From contig NZ_CP163443.1 in the NCBI RefSeq assembly GCF_041053055.1, positions 7,485,001-7,549,000 on the forward strand: a stretch of DNA of 64,000 nt, written 5' to 3'. Origin of the DNA: Streptomyces sp. R41 (GTDB lineage Bacteria > Actinomycetota > Actinomycetes > Streptomycetales > Streptomycetaceae). The notes beneath the pieces were generated by a model that had not been told where the DNA came from, did not search any database, and saw only the letters and a program-made list of their open reading frames with translations. Shown in pieces: positions 18,488 to 27,418 of the stretch. Positions within the stretch are counted from its first letter, which is position 1. The number at the start of each line of letters is the position of its first letter. The position numbers were made by a program, and so were the translations under genes.

Positions 18488-18520
18488 GAACGGCGGGGGC
18501 CCACAAAGCCCCCGCCGTTC
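18488..18520 (+). terminator. attenuator/terminator hairpin between rpsB and tsf
   Basis: Perfect 13-bp stem GAACGGCGGGGGC (18488-18500) / GCCCCCGCCGTTC (18508-18520) with a CCACAAA loop. There is no T-run. It may set a lower level of tsf than rpsB. Confidence 0.75.
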
Positions 18521-18561
18521 GGCCCGTAGATCTTCAGACTCCGAGAGAGATTCCAGGAATC

Positions 18562-19398
18562 ATGGCGAACTACACCGCCGCTGACGTCAAGAAGCTCCGT
18601 GAGCTCACCGGCGCCGGCATGATGGACTGCAAGAAGGCCCTGGACGAGGCCGACGGCAGCGTCGACAAGGCCGTCGAGGCGCTGCGCATCAAGGGCCAGA
18701 AGGGCGTCGCCAAGCGCGAGGGCCGCTCCGCCGAGAACGGCGCCGTGGTCTCGATCATCGCCGACGACAACACCTCCGGTGTCCTGGTCGAGCTGAAGTG
18801 CGAGACGGACTTCGTCGCCAAGGGCGAGAAGTTCCAGGCCGTCGCCAACCAGATCGCGCAGCACGTCGCCGCGACCTCCCCGGCCGACCTCGACGCGCTC
18901 CTCGGCTCGGAGATCGAGCCCGGCAAGACGGTTCAGGCGTTCGTCGACGAGGCCAACGCCAACCTGGGCGAGAAGATCGTCCTGGACCGCTTCGCCCAGT
19001 TCTCCGGCGCCTACGTCACCGCGTACATGCACCGCACCATGCCCGACCTGCCCCCGCAGATCGGTGTCCTGGTCGAGCTGGACAAGGCCGACGCCGAGCT
19101 CGCCAAGGGTGTCGCGCAGCACATCGCCGCCTTCGCGCCGAAGTACCTCTCCAAGGAGGACGTGCCGGCCGAGGTCGTCGAGTCCGAGCGCCGCGTCGCC
19201 GAGGAGACCACCCGCGCCGAGGGCAAGCCCGAGGCCGCCCTCCCGAAGATCGTCGAGGGTCGCGTCAACGGCTTCTTCAAGGAGGCCACCCTCCTGGGCC
19301 AGCCGTACGCGCTCGACAACAAGAAGTCCGTCCAGAAGGTCCTGGACGAGGCCGGTGTCACCCTGAAGCGCTTCGTGCGCATCAAGGTCGGCATCTGA
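18562..19398 (+). CDS. tsf: elongation factor Ts
   Basis: 278 aa. The N-terminal EF-Ts module (ADVKKLRELTGAGMMDCKKA) and the core (ELKCETDFVAKGEKF) are complete. It is the nucleotide exchange factor for EF-Tu. It lies between two hairpins, 18488-18520 upstream and 19502-19555 downstream. Confidence 0.97.
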   Translation: MANYTAADVKKLRELTGAGMMDCKKALDEADGSVDKAVEALRIKGQKGVAKREGRSAENGAVVSIIADDNTSGVLVELKCETDFVAKGEKFQAVANQIAQHVAATSPADLDALLGSEIEPGKTVQAFVDEANANLGEKIVLDRFAQFSGAYVTAYMHRTMPDLPPQIGVLVELDKADAELAKGVAQHIAAFAPKYLSKEDVPAEVVESERRVAEETTRAEGKPEAALPKIVEGRVNGFFKEATLLGQPYALDNKKSVQKVLDEAGVTLKRFVRIKVGI

Positions 19399-19501
19399 GT
19401 CCGTACCGCGATCGACGCGCGACCCCTATAGGGTCGACAGCAGTCGTCCGCGTACGCCGGCACCCACGCGCGTGTGTCGGACGACAGCAGATCTGACGAG
19501 G

Positions 19502-19555
19502 AGGCCATTGCCGAGCATGGGATGCGAACGACACCCCAGCGGCAATGGCCTTCTT
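19502..19555 (+). terminator. hairpin between tsf and pyrH
   Basis: 12-bp stem AGGCCATTGCCG (19502-19513) / CGGCAATGGCCT (19540-19551), 26-nt loop, followed by TCTTC. It could be an attenuator before pyrH. Confidence 0.55.
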
Positions 19556-19581
19556 CGTATGTGCACCACAAGGAGAGCTCG

Positions 19582-20352
19582 ATGACCACCACCCAGGCCG
19601 ACAAGGGCGAGAAGACCGACGACGGCAAAGGCGCGGGACGCTTTCTGCTGAAGCTTTCCGGCGAGGCGTTCGCCGGTGGCGGCGGACTGGGCGTCGATCC
19701 CGACGTGGTGCACAAGATCGCCCGCGAGATCGCGGCCGTGGTGCGCGGCGGCGCCCAGATCGCGGTCGTCATCGGCGGCGGCAACTTCTTCCGCGGCGCC
19801 GAACTCCAGCAGCGCGGCATGGACCGGGCCCGCTCCGACTACATGGGCATGCTGGGCACGGTCATGAACTGCCTCGCTCTCCAGGACTTCCTGGAGAAGG
19901 AGGGCATCGACAGCCGCGTCCAGACCGCCATCACCATGGGCCAGGTCGCGGAGCCCTACATCCCGCTGCGCGCCGTGCGCCACCTGGAGAAGGGCCGTGT
20001 GGTCATCTTCGGCGCCGGTATGGGCATGCCGTACTTCTCCACCGACACCACCGCGGCCCAGCGCGCCCTGGAGATCGACGCCGAGGCCCTGCTGATGGGC
20101 AAGAACGGCGTGGACGGGGTCTACGACTCCGACCCGAAGACCAACCCCGAGGCCGTCAAGTTCGACTCGCTCAGCTACGGCGAGGTCATCACCCGGGACC
20201 TCAAGGTCGCCGACATGACCGCCATCACGCTGTGCCGGGACAACAAGCTGCCCATCCTGGTCTTCGAGCTCCTGGCGGAGGGCAATATCGCACGGGCGGT
20301 CAAGGGTGAGAAGATCGGCACACTCGTGGGCGACCAGAGCGGCCGGGCCTGA
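19582..20352 (+). CDS. pyrH: UMP kinase
   Basis: 256 aa from ATG 19582 with AGGAGA upstream; longer upstream frames lack family similarity. Amino-acid kinase motifs are visible: [46 protein letters not shown]. It phosphorylates UMP and is regulated by GTP/UTP in other bacteria. Confidence 0.96.
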   Translation: MTTTQADKGEKTDDGKGAGRFLLKLSGEAFAGGGGLGVDPDVVHKIAREIAAVVRGGAQIAVVIGGGNFFRGAELQQRGMDRARSDYMGMLGTVMNCLALQDFLEKEGIDSRVQTAITMGQVAEPYIPLRAVRHLEKGRVVIFGAGMGMPYFSTDTTAAQRALEIDAEALLMGKNGVDGVYDSDPKTNPEAVKFDSLSYGEVITRDLKVADMTAITLCRDNKLPILVFELLAEGNIARAVKGEKIGTLVGDQSGRA

Positions 20353-20524
20353 CGGGGACCACCCCGGACGGGGGACGAACCCCGGCCGAGGACGGACCCT
20401 GACCGGGGGATGGACAATGTCCTGCCGGTCCGGAACCGTGCAGGAATAAGACGCGACGCAGCCGGCCGCCGACCCCGACGAGGAAACAGCTGCCGGGCCT
20501 ACTCAAGACACGCAGGAGCAAGTG

Positions 20525-21082
20525 GTGATCGAAGAGACCCTCCTCGAGGCCGAGGAGAAGATGGAGAAGGCCGTCGTGGTCGCCAAGGAGGACTTCGCCG
20601 CGATTCGCACCGGTCGTGCGCACCCGGCGATGTTCAACAAGATCGTGGCCGACTACTACGGCGCGCTGACGCCGATCAACCAGCTGGCTTCGTTCTCGGT
20701 GCCGGAGCCGCGCATGGCCGTGGTGACCCCGTTCGACAAGAGCGCGCTGCGCAACATCGAGCAGGCGATCCGCGACTCCGACCTGGGCGTCAACCCGAGC
20801 AACGACGGCAACATCATCCGAGTGGTGTTCCCCGAGCTGACCGAGGAGCGCCGCAGGGACTACATCAAGGTTGCCAAGACCAAGGGCGAGGACGCCAAGG
20901 TCTCGATCCGCTCCGTGCGCCGCAAGGCCAAGGACGCCATCGACAAGCTGATCAAGGACGGCGAGGTCGGCGAGGACGAGGGCCGCCGTGCGGAGAAGGA
21001 GCTCGACGACACCACCGCGAAGTACGTCGCTCAGGTGGACGAGCTCCTGAAGCACAAGGAAGCGGAGCTGCTCGAGGTCTGA
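20525..21082 (+). CDS. frr: ribosome recycling factor
   Basis: 185 aa from the second of two adjacent GTG codons (20522 is the alternative). Family sequence: [20 protein letters not shown], then [16 protein letters not shown], and the [18 protein letters not shown] helix. It splits post-termination ribosomes with EF-G. It overlaps cdsA by 1 nt (TGATG). Confidence 0.96.
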   Translation: MIEETLLEAEEKMEKAVVVAKEDFAAIRTGRAHPAMFNKIVADYYGALTPINQLASFSVPEPRMAVVTPFDKSALRNIEQAIRDSDLGVNPSNDGNIIRVVFPELTEERRRDYIKVAKTKGEDAKVSIRSVRRKAKDAIDKLIKDGEVGEDEGRRAEKELDDTTAKYVAQVDELLKHKEAELLEV

Positions 21083-22209
21083 TGAACGACTCTTCCTGGG
21101 GGGCGCCGCCACAAGCCGGGTACTGGGGGCCGTCCGAGCAGGGGCCTGTCCAGGGGGCAGCCCCGGCGGGTCCCACGTACGATGCGCATGACGCGCAGCA
21201 GACTCGCCCCATGCCCATCGTGCCCGACGTACCCGCACATGGCGGAGACCAGGATGGCGATCGGGGGGCCGCTCGGCTGAGCGGCCCCCTGTTCCGCGAC
21301 AACTCACCGCCGGCGGCGTCCTACGGGGACGCGTCACAGAAGCCGCAGGAGCCCATGCCCAGCGCCCCACAACCCGCCCCCGCACCGCAGAAGAAGAGTG
21401 CGGGACGCGACTTGGGCGCGGCCATAGGAGTGGGGATCGGGCTCGGTGCGGTGATCGTCGCGTCGTTGTTCATCGTCAAGGCCGTCTTCGTCGGAGTGAT
21501 AGCGGTCGCCGTGGTGGTGGGGCTCTGGGAGCTCACCTCACGGCTGGAGGAGCGCAAGGGCATAAAGGCGCCCCTCGTTCCGCTGGCGCTCGGCGGTGCC
21601 GCGATGGTCGTCGCGGGATACGTCCGGGGCGCCGAGGGCGCCTGGGTGGCAATGGCGCTCACCGCGCTTGCCGTCCTGGTCTGGCGCATGACGGAACCGC
21701 CCGAGGGCTACCTCAGGGACGTCACGGCGGGGGTCTTCGCGGCCTTCTACGTGCCGTTCCTGGCGACGTTCGTGGCGATGATGCTCACGGCCGACGACGG
21801 CCCGCGCCGCGTCCTGACCTTCCTGCTCCTGACGGTCGTCAGCGACACCGGGGCATACGCGATCGGCTGGCGCTTCGGCAAGCACAAGCTGGCGCCGCGC
21901 ATCAGCCCCGGCAAGACCCGCGAGGGCCTGCTCGGCGCGGTCAGCTTCGCGATGGCGGCGGGTGCGCTGTGCATGCAGTTCCTCATCGACGACGGCACCT
22001 GGTGGCAGGGCATGCTCCTCGGCCTCGCGGTCGCGGCCAGCGCCACACTCGGCGACCTCGGCGAGTCCATGATCAAGCGGGACCTGGGCATCAAGGACAT
22101 GGGCACCTTGCTGCCGGGCCACGGCGGAATCATGGACCGGCTGGACTCGTTGCTTCCTACGGCGCCTGTCGTGTGGCTGCTCCTGGTCATCTTCGTAGGG
22201 TCCGGCTGA
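21082..22209 (+). CDS. cdsA: phosphatidate cytidylyltransferase
   Basis: 375 aa. About 110 residues of Pro/Gln/Ala-rich cytoplasmic N-terminus precede eight or so membrane segments. The CDP-alcohol signature is clear near the end (GDLGESMIKRDLGIKDMG, then LLPGHGGIMDRLDSLL). It makes CDP-diacylglycerol for phospholipid synthesis in the membrane. The long N-terminal extension is usual in actinobacteria. Confidence 0.95.
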   Translation: MNDSSWGAPPQAGYWGPSEQGPVQGAAPAGPTYDAHDAQQTRPMPIVPDVPAHGGDQDGDRGAARLSGPLFRDNSPPAASYGDASQKPQEPMPSAPQPAPAPQKKSAGRDLGAAIGVGIGLGAVIVASLFIVKAVFVGVIAVAVVVGLWELTSRLEERKGIKAPLVPLALGGAAMVVAGYVRGAEGAWVAMALTALAVLVWRMTEPPEGYLRDVTAGVFAAFYVPFLATFVAMMLTADDGPRRVLTFLLLTVVSDTGAYAIGWRFGKHKLAPRISPGKTREGLLGAVSFAMAAGALCMQFLIDDGTWWQGMLLGLAVAASATLGDLGESMIKRDLGIKDMGTLLPGHGGIMDRLDSLLPTAPVVWLLLVIFVGSG

Positions 22210-22299
22210 TCCGCGGAGGAACCGGCTGATCTGCGTGAGATCCAGCCGACCTGCGGTCGAGATCGCGCGGTCGGTACGCAGCTGAGATGCGGGTTTGAC

Positions 22300-22340
22300 G
22301 GTGGGGGGCTCGTTGTCCACGGGGCGGCGAGTCCCCCACC
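22300..22340 (+). terminator. terminator of the rpsB-cdsA run
   Basis: Arms 22300-22312 and 22328-22340 pair over 13 bp with one G-U pair, 15-nt loop, followed by GTTTGTC. It lies 90 nt past the cdsA stop. Confidence 0.65.
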
Positions 22341-22421
22341 GTTTGTCTGCGACCTCGGTAGGGCCGTGCCTGAGCGCGGAGAACTGGCAGTGATCCGGCG
22401 GCAACAGGTGCCTTACCTGCG

Positions 22422-22568
22422 TCAGCCGAGGATCAGCGGCCGTTCGTTTTCGCGCTGCTGCTCGGCCTCGATCCATCGCCGCGTACGCGCCAGATCCTGC
22501 TCCTTCACGCGCTCCAGGAAGCACGGCAGGTCGAGGCGGGTGAGCGGACGTGGACCGTGTGTTCGAGG
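22422..22568 (-). pseudogene. remnant resembling the N-terminal region of DUF6233-type proteins
   Basis: 48 codons with no usable start, directly following the TAG of the next gene upstream in the same frame and ending in TGA. The peptide includes LTRLDLPCFLERVKEQDLAR and TRRWIEAEQQRE. From memory this resembles the start of a small Streptomyces family (DUF6233-like, FLxRxxEQDxxRTxRWI). The conserved cysteine/histidine part that normally follows is missing. Together with 22341-22421, where nothing is seen, it fills the 359-nt space after cdsA. Confidence 0.4.
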
Positions 22569-23150
22569 CTAGGTCTGTTCGGCCTGGTCGGCGCCGCGGG
22601 GTCTGATCGTCGCCGGATCCCAGACGTAGTGCCGGCTGAACGTGACGAGGGCCCGCCATTCCGGTTCGTAGAACCGCGGCTGCACCCATGCGACGGAGCG
22701 GCCGCCCGGCCCGTTGAAGTGGGCTCTCAGCCCACCCTCGTGCCAGCGGCCGCTCACGCGGACCTCGACCGCGCGGTGTGGCCAGTAGGAGACCGGCCTG
22801 CCGTGGAAGCAGTCGAGCATGTCGCGGCCCGCGATCACCGCGTCGCCGTCCTGCGGCTCGGCCTCGACGGTCGCGGGAACGTGTCGTTCGGTGTACAGCA
22901 GGCTCATGCGGTCGGGGTCCCATGCGACCCAGGCCATGCGGATGGTGGGTCGGGGCCAGTCGACGATGACGAGCAGGACGCGACTGCCGTCTGGCCGGTC
23001 GCGGTACTCCAGCACCTGGGCCTTCTGCCGCCGGCCTGCCCGCTGGAGCGTCAGCATGAGTCCCGTGCGGGCGAATTCGATGTCTCGCCAGTCCGGCACC
23101 TGATCCGGCACCGGGAGGGCGACCTCTTCCGCATCACGCCATTCGCTCAT
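22569..23150 (-). CDS. hypothetical protein
   Basis: 193 aa from ATG 23150; a longer start upstream is possible but lacks support. No domain is recognised. It is soluble, rich in Trp, Arg and Asp, with strand-like blocks (VLLVIVDWPRPTIRMAWVAW and RSVAWVQPRFYEPEWRALV). No signal peptide or membrane segment is seen. It stands in the accessory patch between cdsA and rlmN. The frame stays open for 48 codons after its TAG, so the C-terminus may once have been longer. Confidence 0.6.
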   Translation of the reverse strand: MSEWRDAEEVALPVPDQVPDWRDIEFARTGLMLTLQRAGRRQKAQVLEYRDRPDGSRVLLVIVDWPRPTIRMAWVAWDPDRMSLLYTERHVPATVEAEPQDGDAVIAGRDMLDCFHGRPVSYWPHRAVEVRVSGRWHEGGLRAHFNGPGGRSVAWVQPRFYEPEWRALVTFSRHYVWDPATIRPRGADQAEQT

Positions 23151-23213
23151 GCGTTCGAATGTAGCGGGACGCGTGGGGCGGCACGAGACCCCATACGGGT
23201 TGTCCTGTATCAG

Positions 23214-24494
23214 CGAACCTTGAGGCCGTGCCATCGAACCTTGACGGACGCGGATTCGTGTCACCGAATTTGGAGCACAGCAGCCGGGGCGCGCGGTGTG
23301 GGGCAGAATCCTGCGCTGTGGTGATCAGCGCGCGCGAACTCAACCGAGCGACCCTCAGCCGCCAGCTGCTGCTGGAGCGTGAGCCGCTGACCGTCCCCGA
23401 CGGTGTGCGGCGCGTGGTCGCACTCCAGGCGCAGCACCCGGCCTCGCCGTACCTCGCACTGTGGAACCGGCTCACCGGGTTCGCTCCCGCCGACCTCGAT
23501 GCCGCCTTCATCGGGCGTTCGGTGGCCAAGGCGACCCTGATGCGGATCACCCCGCACGCCGTGCACGCCGAGGACTACCCGGCCTTCCGCGCGGCGATGC
23601 AGCCCACGCTGTACGCCTCCCGGCTCGGCTTCCGCTTCGCCGCCGCGGGGCTGACCCCGGCGGACGCCGACGAACTGGTGCCGGAGCTGCTGGCCTTTGC
23701 CCCCCGGCCGCGCACCTCGGCAGAGATGCAGGCGTGGGTCGAGGAGCGGCTCGGTGCCGAGAAGAAGGAGGGGGCCTGGTGGGGGCTGAAGGCGTACGCG
23801 CCGTTGCATCATGCCCCGACGGATGCGCTGTGGTCATTCGGCCTCCGGCCGTCCTTCGTCGCGGCGGGGACGGAGCCCGCCCTCACGGGACGGGCGGTGG
23901 AGCCACAAGCGCTGCGGACCCTGATCCTGCGCTACCTGGCGGGGTTCGGGCCTGCGTCGGTGGCGGACGTGGCGCAGTTCGCCATGGTGCAGCGGGCGGC
24001 CGTCCGCGAGGCGCTCCGCGCTCTGGACGGCGCCGTCGAGCAGCTCCAGGGGCCGGACGGCGGCACGCTGTTCGACCTCCCGGGTGCCTCCCGGCCGCCC
24101 GCGGAAACCCCCGCCCCGCCCCGGCTGATGGCGATGTGGGACAGCGTTCTGCTGGCCTATGCCGACCGTAGCCGGGTGATACCCCCGGCCTACCGCCCCT
24201 TGGTGATCCGCAGGAACGGCGACGTACTGCCCACCCTGCTGGTGGACGGCCATGTCGCCGGTGTCTGGCGCCCGGTGGGCGGCGGCATCGAGGCCACGGC
24301 CTTCCACCCCCTGCCCTCCGCCGCCTGGGATGGGCTCGCCGCGGAGGCTCAGTCCTTGACGACGCTCCTCGGCGAACGCGAGGCGGCGGTCTACAGCCGC
24401 TACGGGCACTGGTGGTCGAAACTCCCCGAAGCCGAGGCGCGGCTGCTGTGACGGTTTTGATGCTCAGACTTCGATGGCACGGACTCAAGGTTCG
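23214..24494 (+). mobile_element. 1.28-kb unit bounded by 25-bp inverted repeats, carrying an AlkZ-like gene
   Basis: The 25-mer at 23214-23238 (CGAACCTTGAGGCCGTGCCA then TCGAA) is found again in inverted orientation at 24470-24494 with 24 of 25 bases equal. Weaker similarity runs about 9 bases further outward on both sides. Only one gene (AlkZ-like, 23318-24451) lies inside, and no transposase. It may be a non-autonomous element, or a cassette left by recombination between repeat sites. No target-site duplication was recognised. Confidence 0.5.
23318..24451 (+). CDS. AlkZ/YcaQ-like winged-helix DNA glycosylase-family protein (HTH_42)
   Basis: 377 aa from GTG 23318 (GTG 23321 is equally possible). 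Near the N-terminus VVALQAQHPASPYLALWNRL contains the QxQ pair that in AlkZ forms the catalytic motif. Later blocks fit the winged-helix family (LRYLAGFGPASVADVAQFAM; VLPTLLVDGHVAGVWRP). AlkZ unhooks interstrand crosslinks and protects antibiotic producers from DNA-alkylating metabolites. Chromosomal copies without such a cluster are common and their role is unclear. A CAGAAT hexamer 9 nt before the GTG and the missing ribosome-binding site suggest leaderless translation. Confidence 0.75.
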   Translation: MVISARELNRATLSRQLLLEREPLTVPDGVRRVVALQAQHPASPYLALWNRLTGFAPADLDAAFIGRSVAKATLMRITPHAVHAEDYPAFRAAMQPTLYASRLGFRFAAAGLTPADADELVPELLAFAPRPRTSAEMQAWVEERLGAEKKEGAWWGLKAYAPLHHAPTDALWSFGLRPSFVAAGTEPALTGRAVEPQALRTLILRYLAGFGPASVADVAQFAMVQRAAVREALRALDGAVEQLQGPDGGTLFDLPGASRPPAETPAPPRLMAMWDSVLLAYADRSRVIPPAYRPLVIRRNGDVLPTLLVDGHVAGVWRPVGGGIEATAFHPLPSAAWDGLAAEAQSLTTLLGEREAAVYSRYGHWWSKLPEAEARLL

Positions 24495-24524
24495 TTGGCA
24501 CAGACACGGGTGATGGCACGACGG

Positions 24525-24554
24525 GGCCCCCGCCTCAACCGCGAGACGGGGGCC
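24525..24554. terminator. bidirectional hairpin between convergent genes
   Basis: GGCCCCCGCCTC (24525-24536) pairs with GAGACGGGGGCC (24543-24554) with one mismatch and a 6-nt loop. It lies between the AlkZ-like gene and the small gene on the minus strand. Confidence 0.65.
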
Positions 24555-24565
24555 TACCCGCCCGA

Positions 24566-24805
24566 CTAGTCCGCCGGGTCCTCCTCTGCCCGCCGTACAG
24601 CCTTCTTCACGGCCTGCTCGACCTCGTGGCGGTCCTGCTCGGCCGCCTGTGCGTACTTCGTGATGGCCGCCTGCGCCACCTCGGACGCTTCGCGCCACCG
24701 GCGGCACTGCGTCTCGTACTCGTCGCCGGCGAGGCCCGCGCATTTCGCGCGTTCCTCTTCGGCGGAATGTTCCAGCTTGATCAATTCGTCGGGGATGTCT
24801 GCCAC
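24566..24805 (-). CDS. small conserved hypothetical protein
   Basis: 79 aa, highly charged and helical ([40 protein letters not shown]). It has two cysteines and no membrane segment. Codon use is normal for the genome. The sequence looks like a coiled-coil protein common in Streptomyces next to rlmN, but no function is known to me. Confidence 0.65.
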   Translation of the reverse strand: MADIPDELIKLEHSAEEERAKCAGLAGDEYETQCRRWREASEVAQAAITKYAQAAEQDRHEVEQAVKKAVRRAEEDPAD

Positions 24806-24895
24806 AATTCGGATCCTAATCTCGTGTGCTCAGTACGCCGACCTTGCGACGTGCCGACCGCGCGGGTGAGACCGCGGGCGGAATCCACGGCGAGC

Positions 24896-24954
24896 AGACC
24901 GTCCTCGCTACGGAGATCGCGAACTGTTCGCGATCTCCGTAGCGAGGGCGGTCT
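24896..24954. repeat. 59-bp near-perfect palindrome
   Basis: Arms 24896-24924 and 24926-24954 pair over 29 bp around a single central T. The inner 22 bp (24903-24924 with 24926-24947) are perfect and only one G-U pair breaks the rest. The core is GGAGATCGCGAAC-T-GTTCGCGATCTCC. It lies between two divergent genes (24805 and 25019), where an ordinary terminator is not expected. A further GTGAGACCGC copy lies about 25 nt outside the left arm and can pair with the right flank. Confidence 0.85.
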
Positions 24955-25018
24955 CACACCCTCCCGGCTCCATCGGGGCCCCAGGTCACACAAATCGATC
25001 TGCGACACTGGTACAGCC

Positions 25019-26125
25019 ATGCCTAAGCCCGGAGAACTCACTTTCGTCGCCCCGCGCGGAGCCCAGAAGCCGCCGCGGCACCTTGCCGATCTCACGCCCG
25101 CCGAGCGTAAAGAGGCGGTTGCCGCGATCGGTGAGAAGCCGTTTCGTGCCAAGCAGCTCTCGCAGCACTACTTCGCGCGGTACGCGCACGACCCCGCCGA
25201 GTGGACGGACATCCCGGCCGCCTCGCGCGGCAAGCTCCAGGAGGCGTTGCTCCCCGAGCTGATGACGGTCGTGCGGCATCTGTCGACCGACCAGGACACG
25301 ACCCGAAAGACCCTGTGGCGGCTCTTCGACGGCACACTCGTCGAATCCGTGCTGATGCGCTACCCGGACCGGGTGACCATGTGCATCAGCTCGCAGGCCG
25401 GGTGCGGGATGAACTGCCCCTTCTGTGCCACGGGGCAGGCCGGGCTCGACCGGAACCTGTCGACCGGTGAGATCGTGCACCAGATCGTGGACGGGATGCG
25501 CGCCCTCAGGGACGGCGAGATCCCGGGTGGTCCGGCGCGGCTGAGCAACATCGTCTTCATGGGCATGGGCGAGCCGCTCGCCAACTACAAGAGGGTGGTG
25601 GGTGCTATTCGTGCGCTCACCGATCCCGAGCCCGACGGGCTGGGGCTGTCGCAGCGCGGGATCACCGTGTCCACCGTGGGGCTCGTCCCCGCGATCCACC
25701 GGTTCTGTGACGAGGGCTTCAAGTGCCGCCTCGCCATCTCCCTGCACGCGCCGGACGACGAACTGCGCGACACGCTCGTACCGGTCAATACGCGGTGGAA
25801 GGTGCGGGAAGTTCTCGACGCGGGCTGGGAGTACGCCGCCAAGTCCGGGCGTCGGCTGTCCATCGAGTACGCCCTCATCCGGGACATCAACGACCAGGCG
25901 TGGCGCGGTGACCGGCTCGGGCGGCTGCTCAAGGGCAAGCCGGTGCACGTCAACCTCATCCCGTTGAACCCGACTCCGGGTTCGAAGTGGACCGCATCGC
26001 GGCCCGAGGACGAGAAGGCGTTCGTCGAGGCGATCGCGGCCCACGGGGTGCCGGTGACCATCCGGGACACCCGGGGCCAGGAGATCGACGGGGCGTGCGG
26101 TCAGCTCGCCGCCACCGAGCGGTAA
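25019..26125 (+). CDS. rlmN: 23S rRNA (adenine-C2)-methyltransferase RlmN
   Basis: 368 aa. A radical-SAM enzyme with the 4Fe-4S motif CGMNCPFC and the second catalytic Cys in DGACGQL near the C-terminus. It also has [13 protein letters not shown] and [12 protein letters not shown]. It methylates A2503 of 23S rRNA and A37 of some tRNAs. The ATG at 25019 fits the family N-terminus; a longer upstream frame runs through the palindrome and is not believed. Confidence 0.96.
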   Translation: MPKPGELTFVAPRGAQKPPRHLADLTPAERKEAVAAIGEKPFRAKQLSQHYFARYAHDPAEWTDIPAASRGKLQEALLPELMTVVRHLSTDQDTTRKTLWRLFDGTLVESVLMRYPDRVTMCISSQAGCGMNCPFCATGQAGLDRNLSTGEIVHQIVDGMRALRDGEIPGGPARLSNIVFMGMGEPLANYKRVVGAIRALTDPEPDGLGLSQRGITVSTVGLVPAIHRFCDEGFKCRLAISLHAPDDELRDTLVPVNTRWKVREVLDAGWEYAAKSGRRLSIEYALIRDINDQAWRGDRLGRLLKGKPVHVNLIPLNPTPGSKWTASRPEDEKAFVEAIAAHGVPVTIRDTRGQEIDGACGQLAATER

Positions 26126-26156
26126 CCTGTCCTGCGTACGTACATCTTCATATTCC

Positions 26157-26250
26157 GACAGGGGAGCGCCACAGCGCTGAGAGTGCGGGAGAGACCGCAG
26201 ACCCTCTGAACCTTGCCCAGGTCATTCTGGGTAGGAAGTTCGGTCACCAC
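26157..26250 (+). ncRNA. TPP riboswitch (THI element)
   Basis: The conserved THI sequences are all present: GGGGAGC, then GCTGAGAGTGC, GACCGCAGACCCTCTGAACC and AGGTCATTCTGGGTAGGAAG. It precedes the thiamine transporter operon by about 80 nt and should shut it off when thiamine pyrophosphate is plentiful. Confidence 0.95.
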
Positions 26251-26262
26251 TCAAGCTGTTGC

Positions 26263-26299
26263 GCCCTGCCCGGGAACTGTCAGAGGTCCCGGGCAGGGC
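26263..26299 (+). terminator. hairpin downstream of the TPP riboswitch (expression platform)
   Basis: Perfect 13-bp stem GCCCTGCCCGGGA (26263-26275) / TCCCGGGCAGGGC (26287-26299) with an 11-nt loop, followed by GCGTCTCTTCC. It sits between the aptamer and the thiB ribosome-binding site, as expected for a terminator-type switch. Confidence 0.65.
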
Positions 26300-26332
26300 C
26301 GCGTCTCTTCCTGGTCAGCCAGGAGGAAATCA

Positions 26333-27418
26333 GTGAGCACCACCAAGAAGTTCGCGTCCGTGGCCGTCGGCCTGGGCCTGGTCACGCTGCCCGTACTGAC
26401 GGCGTGCGGGTCCACCGACAGCGGCGGCTCCGCGGACTCCAAGACCGTGACGCTCGTCAGCCACGACTCGTGGGCCGTGTCCAAGAGCGTGCTCAAGGAC
26501 TTCGAGAAGCAGTCCGGCTACACGGTCAAGGTCCTGAAGGACGGCGACGCCGGGCAGGCCGTCAACAAGGCGATCCTCACCAAGGACAACCCCCAGGGCG
26601 ACGTCTTCTTCGGCGTCGACAACACCCTGCTGTCCCGCGCGCTCGACAACGGGCTCTTCCAGTCCTACGAGGCCAGGGGCGCCGACCAGATCCTGCCCGA
26701 GTACCGGGTCGACCAGGACAAGCACCGCGTCACGCCCATCGACTCGGGCGACATATGCGTCAACTACGACAAGGCCTACTTCAGCGAGCACAAGCTGACG
26801 CCGCCGCAGTCCTTCGACGACCTGATCAAGCCCGAGTACAAGAACCTCCTCGTCACCGAGAACGCCTCCACATCCTCGCCCGGCCTGGGCTTCCTGCTCG
26901 GGACCGCAGCGAAGTACGGCGATGGGGGCTGGCAGGACTACTGGAAGAAGCTCAAGGCCAACGGCGTCAAGGTCGTCGACGGCTGGGAGCAGGCCTACAA
27001 CGACGAGTTCTCCGGGTCCGCCGGCGGCAAGAAGGCCAAGGCCGACCGGCCGCTCGTCGTCTCGTACGCCTCCTCGCCGCCCGCCGAGGTCATCTACGCC
27101 GACCCGAAGCCGACGACCGCGCCGACCGGCGTCGTGAACGGCACCTGCTTCCGGCAGGTGGAGTACGCGGGGCTGTTGAGCAACGCGAAGAACACCAAGG
27201 GCGGCAAGGCGCTCCTCGACTTCCTGGTCACCAAGGAGTTCCAGCAGGACATGCCGCTGAACATGTTCGTGTACCCGGTGGTCAAGGGTGCCGTGGTGCC
27301 CGCCGAGTTCACCAAGTTCGGCCCCCAGGCCAAGGATCCCGAGACCATGGCCCCGGCCAAGATCGCCGACAATCGTGACCAGTGGGTCAAGTCGTGGACC
27401 TCGCTCGTACTGAAGTAG
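26333..27418 (+). CDS. thiB: thiamine ABC transporter substrate-binding lipoprotein
   Basis: 361 aa from GTG with a strong AGGAGG. The lipoprotein signal ends in the lipobox LTAC. The mature part is a type 2 periplasmic binding protein of the ThiB group (VTLVSHDSWAVSKSVL; VTPIDSGDICVNYDKAYF). It delivers thiamine or its phosphates to ThiPQ. The TPP riboswitch upstream supports the substrate. It overlaps thiP by 37 nt. Confidence 0.93.
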   Translation: MSTTKKFASVAVGLGLVTLPVLTACGSTDSGGSADSKTVTLVSHDSWAVSKSVLKDFEKQSGYTVKVLKDGDAGQAVNKAILTKDNPQGDVFFGVDNTLLSRALDNGLFQSYEARGADQILPEYRVDQDKHRVTPIDSGDICVNYDKAYFSEHKLTPPQSFDDLIKPEYKNLLVTENASTSSPGLGFLLGTAAKYGDGGWQDYWKKLKANGVKVVDGWEQAYNDEFSGSAGGKKAKADRPLVVSYASSPPAEVIYADPKPTTAPTGVVNGTCFRQVEYAGLLSNAKNTKGGKALLDFLVTKEFQQDMPLNMFVYPVVKGAVVPAEFTKFGPQAKDPETMAPAKIADNRDQWVKSWTSLVLK

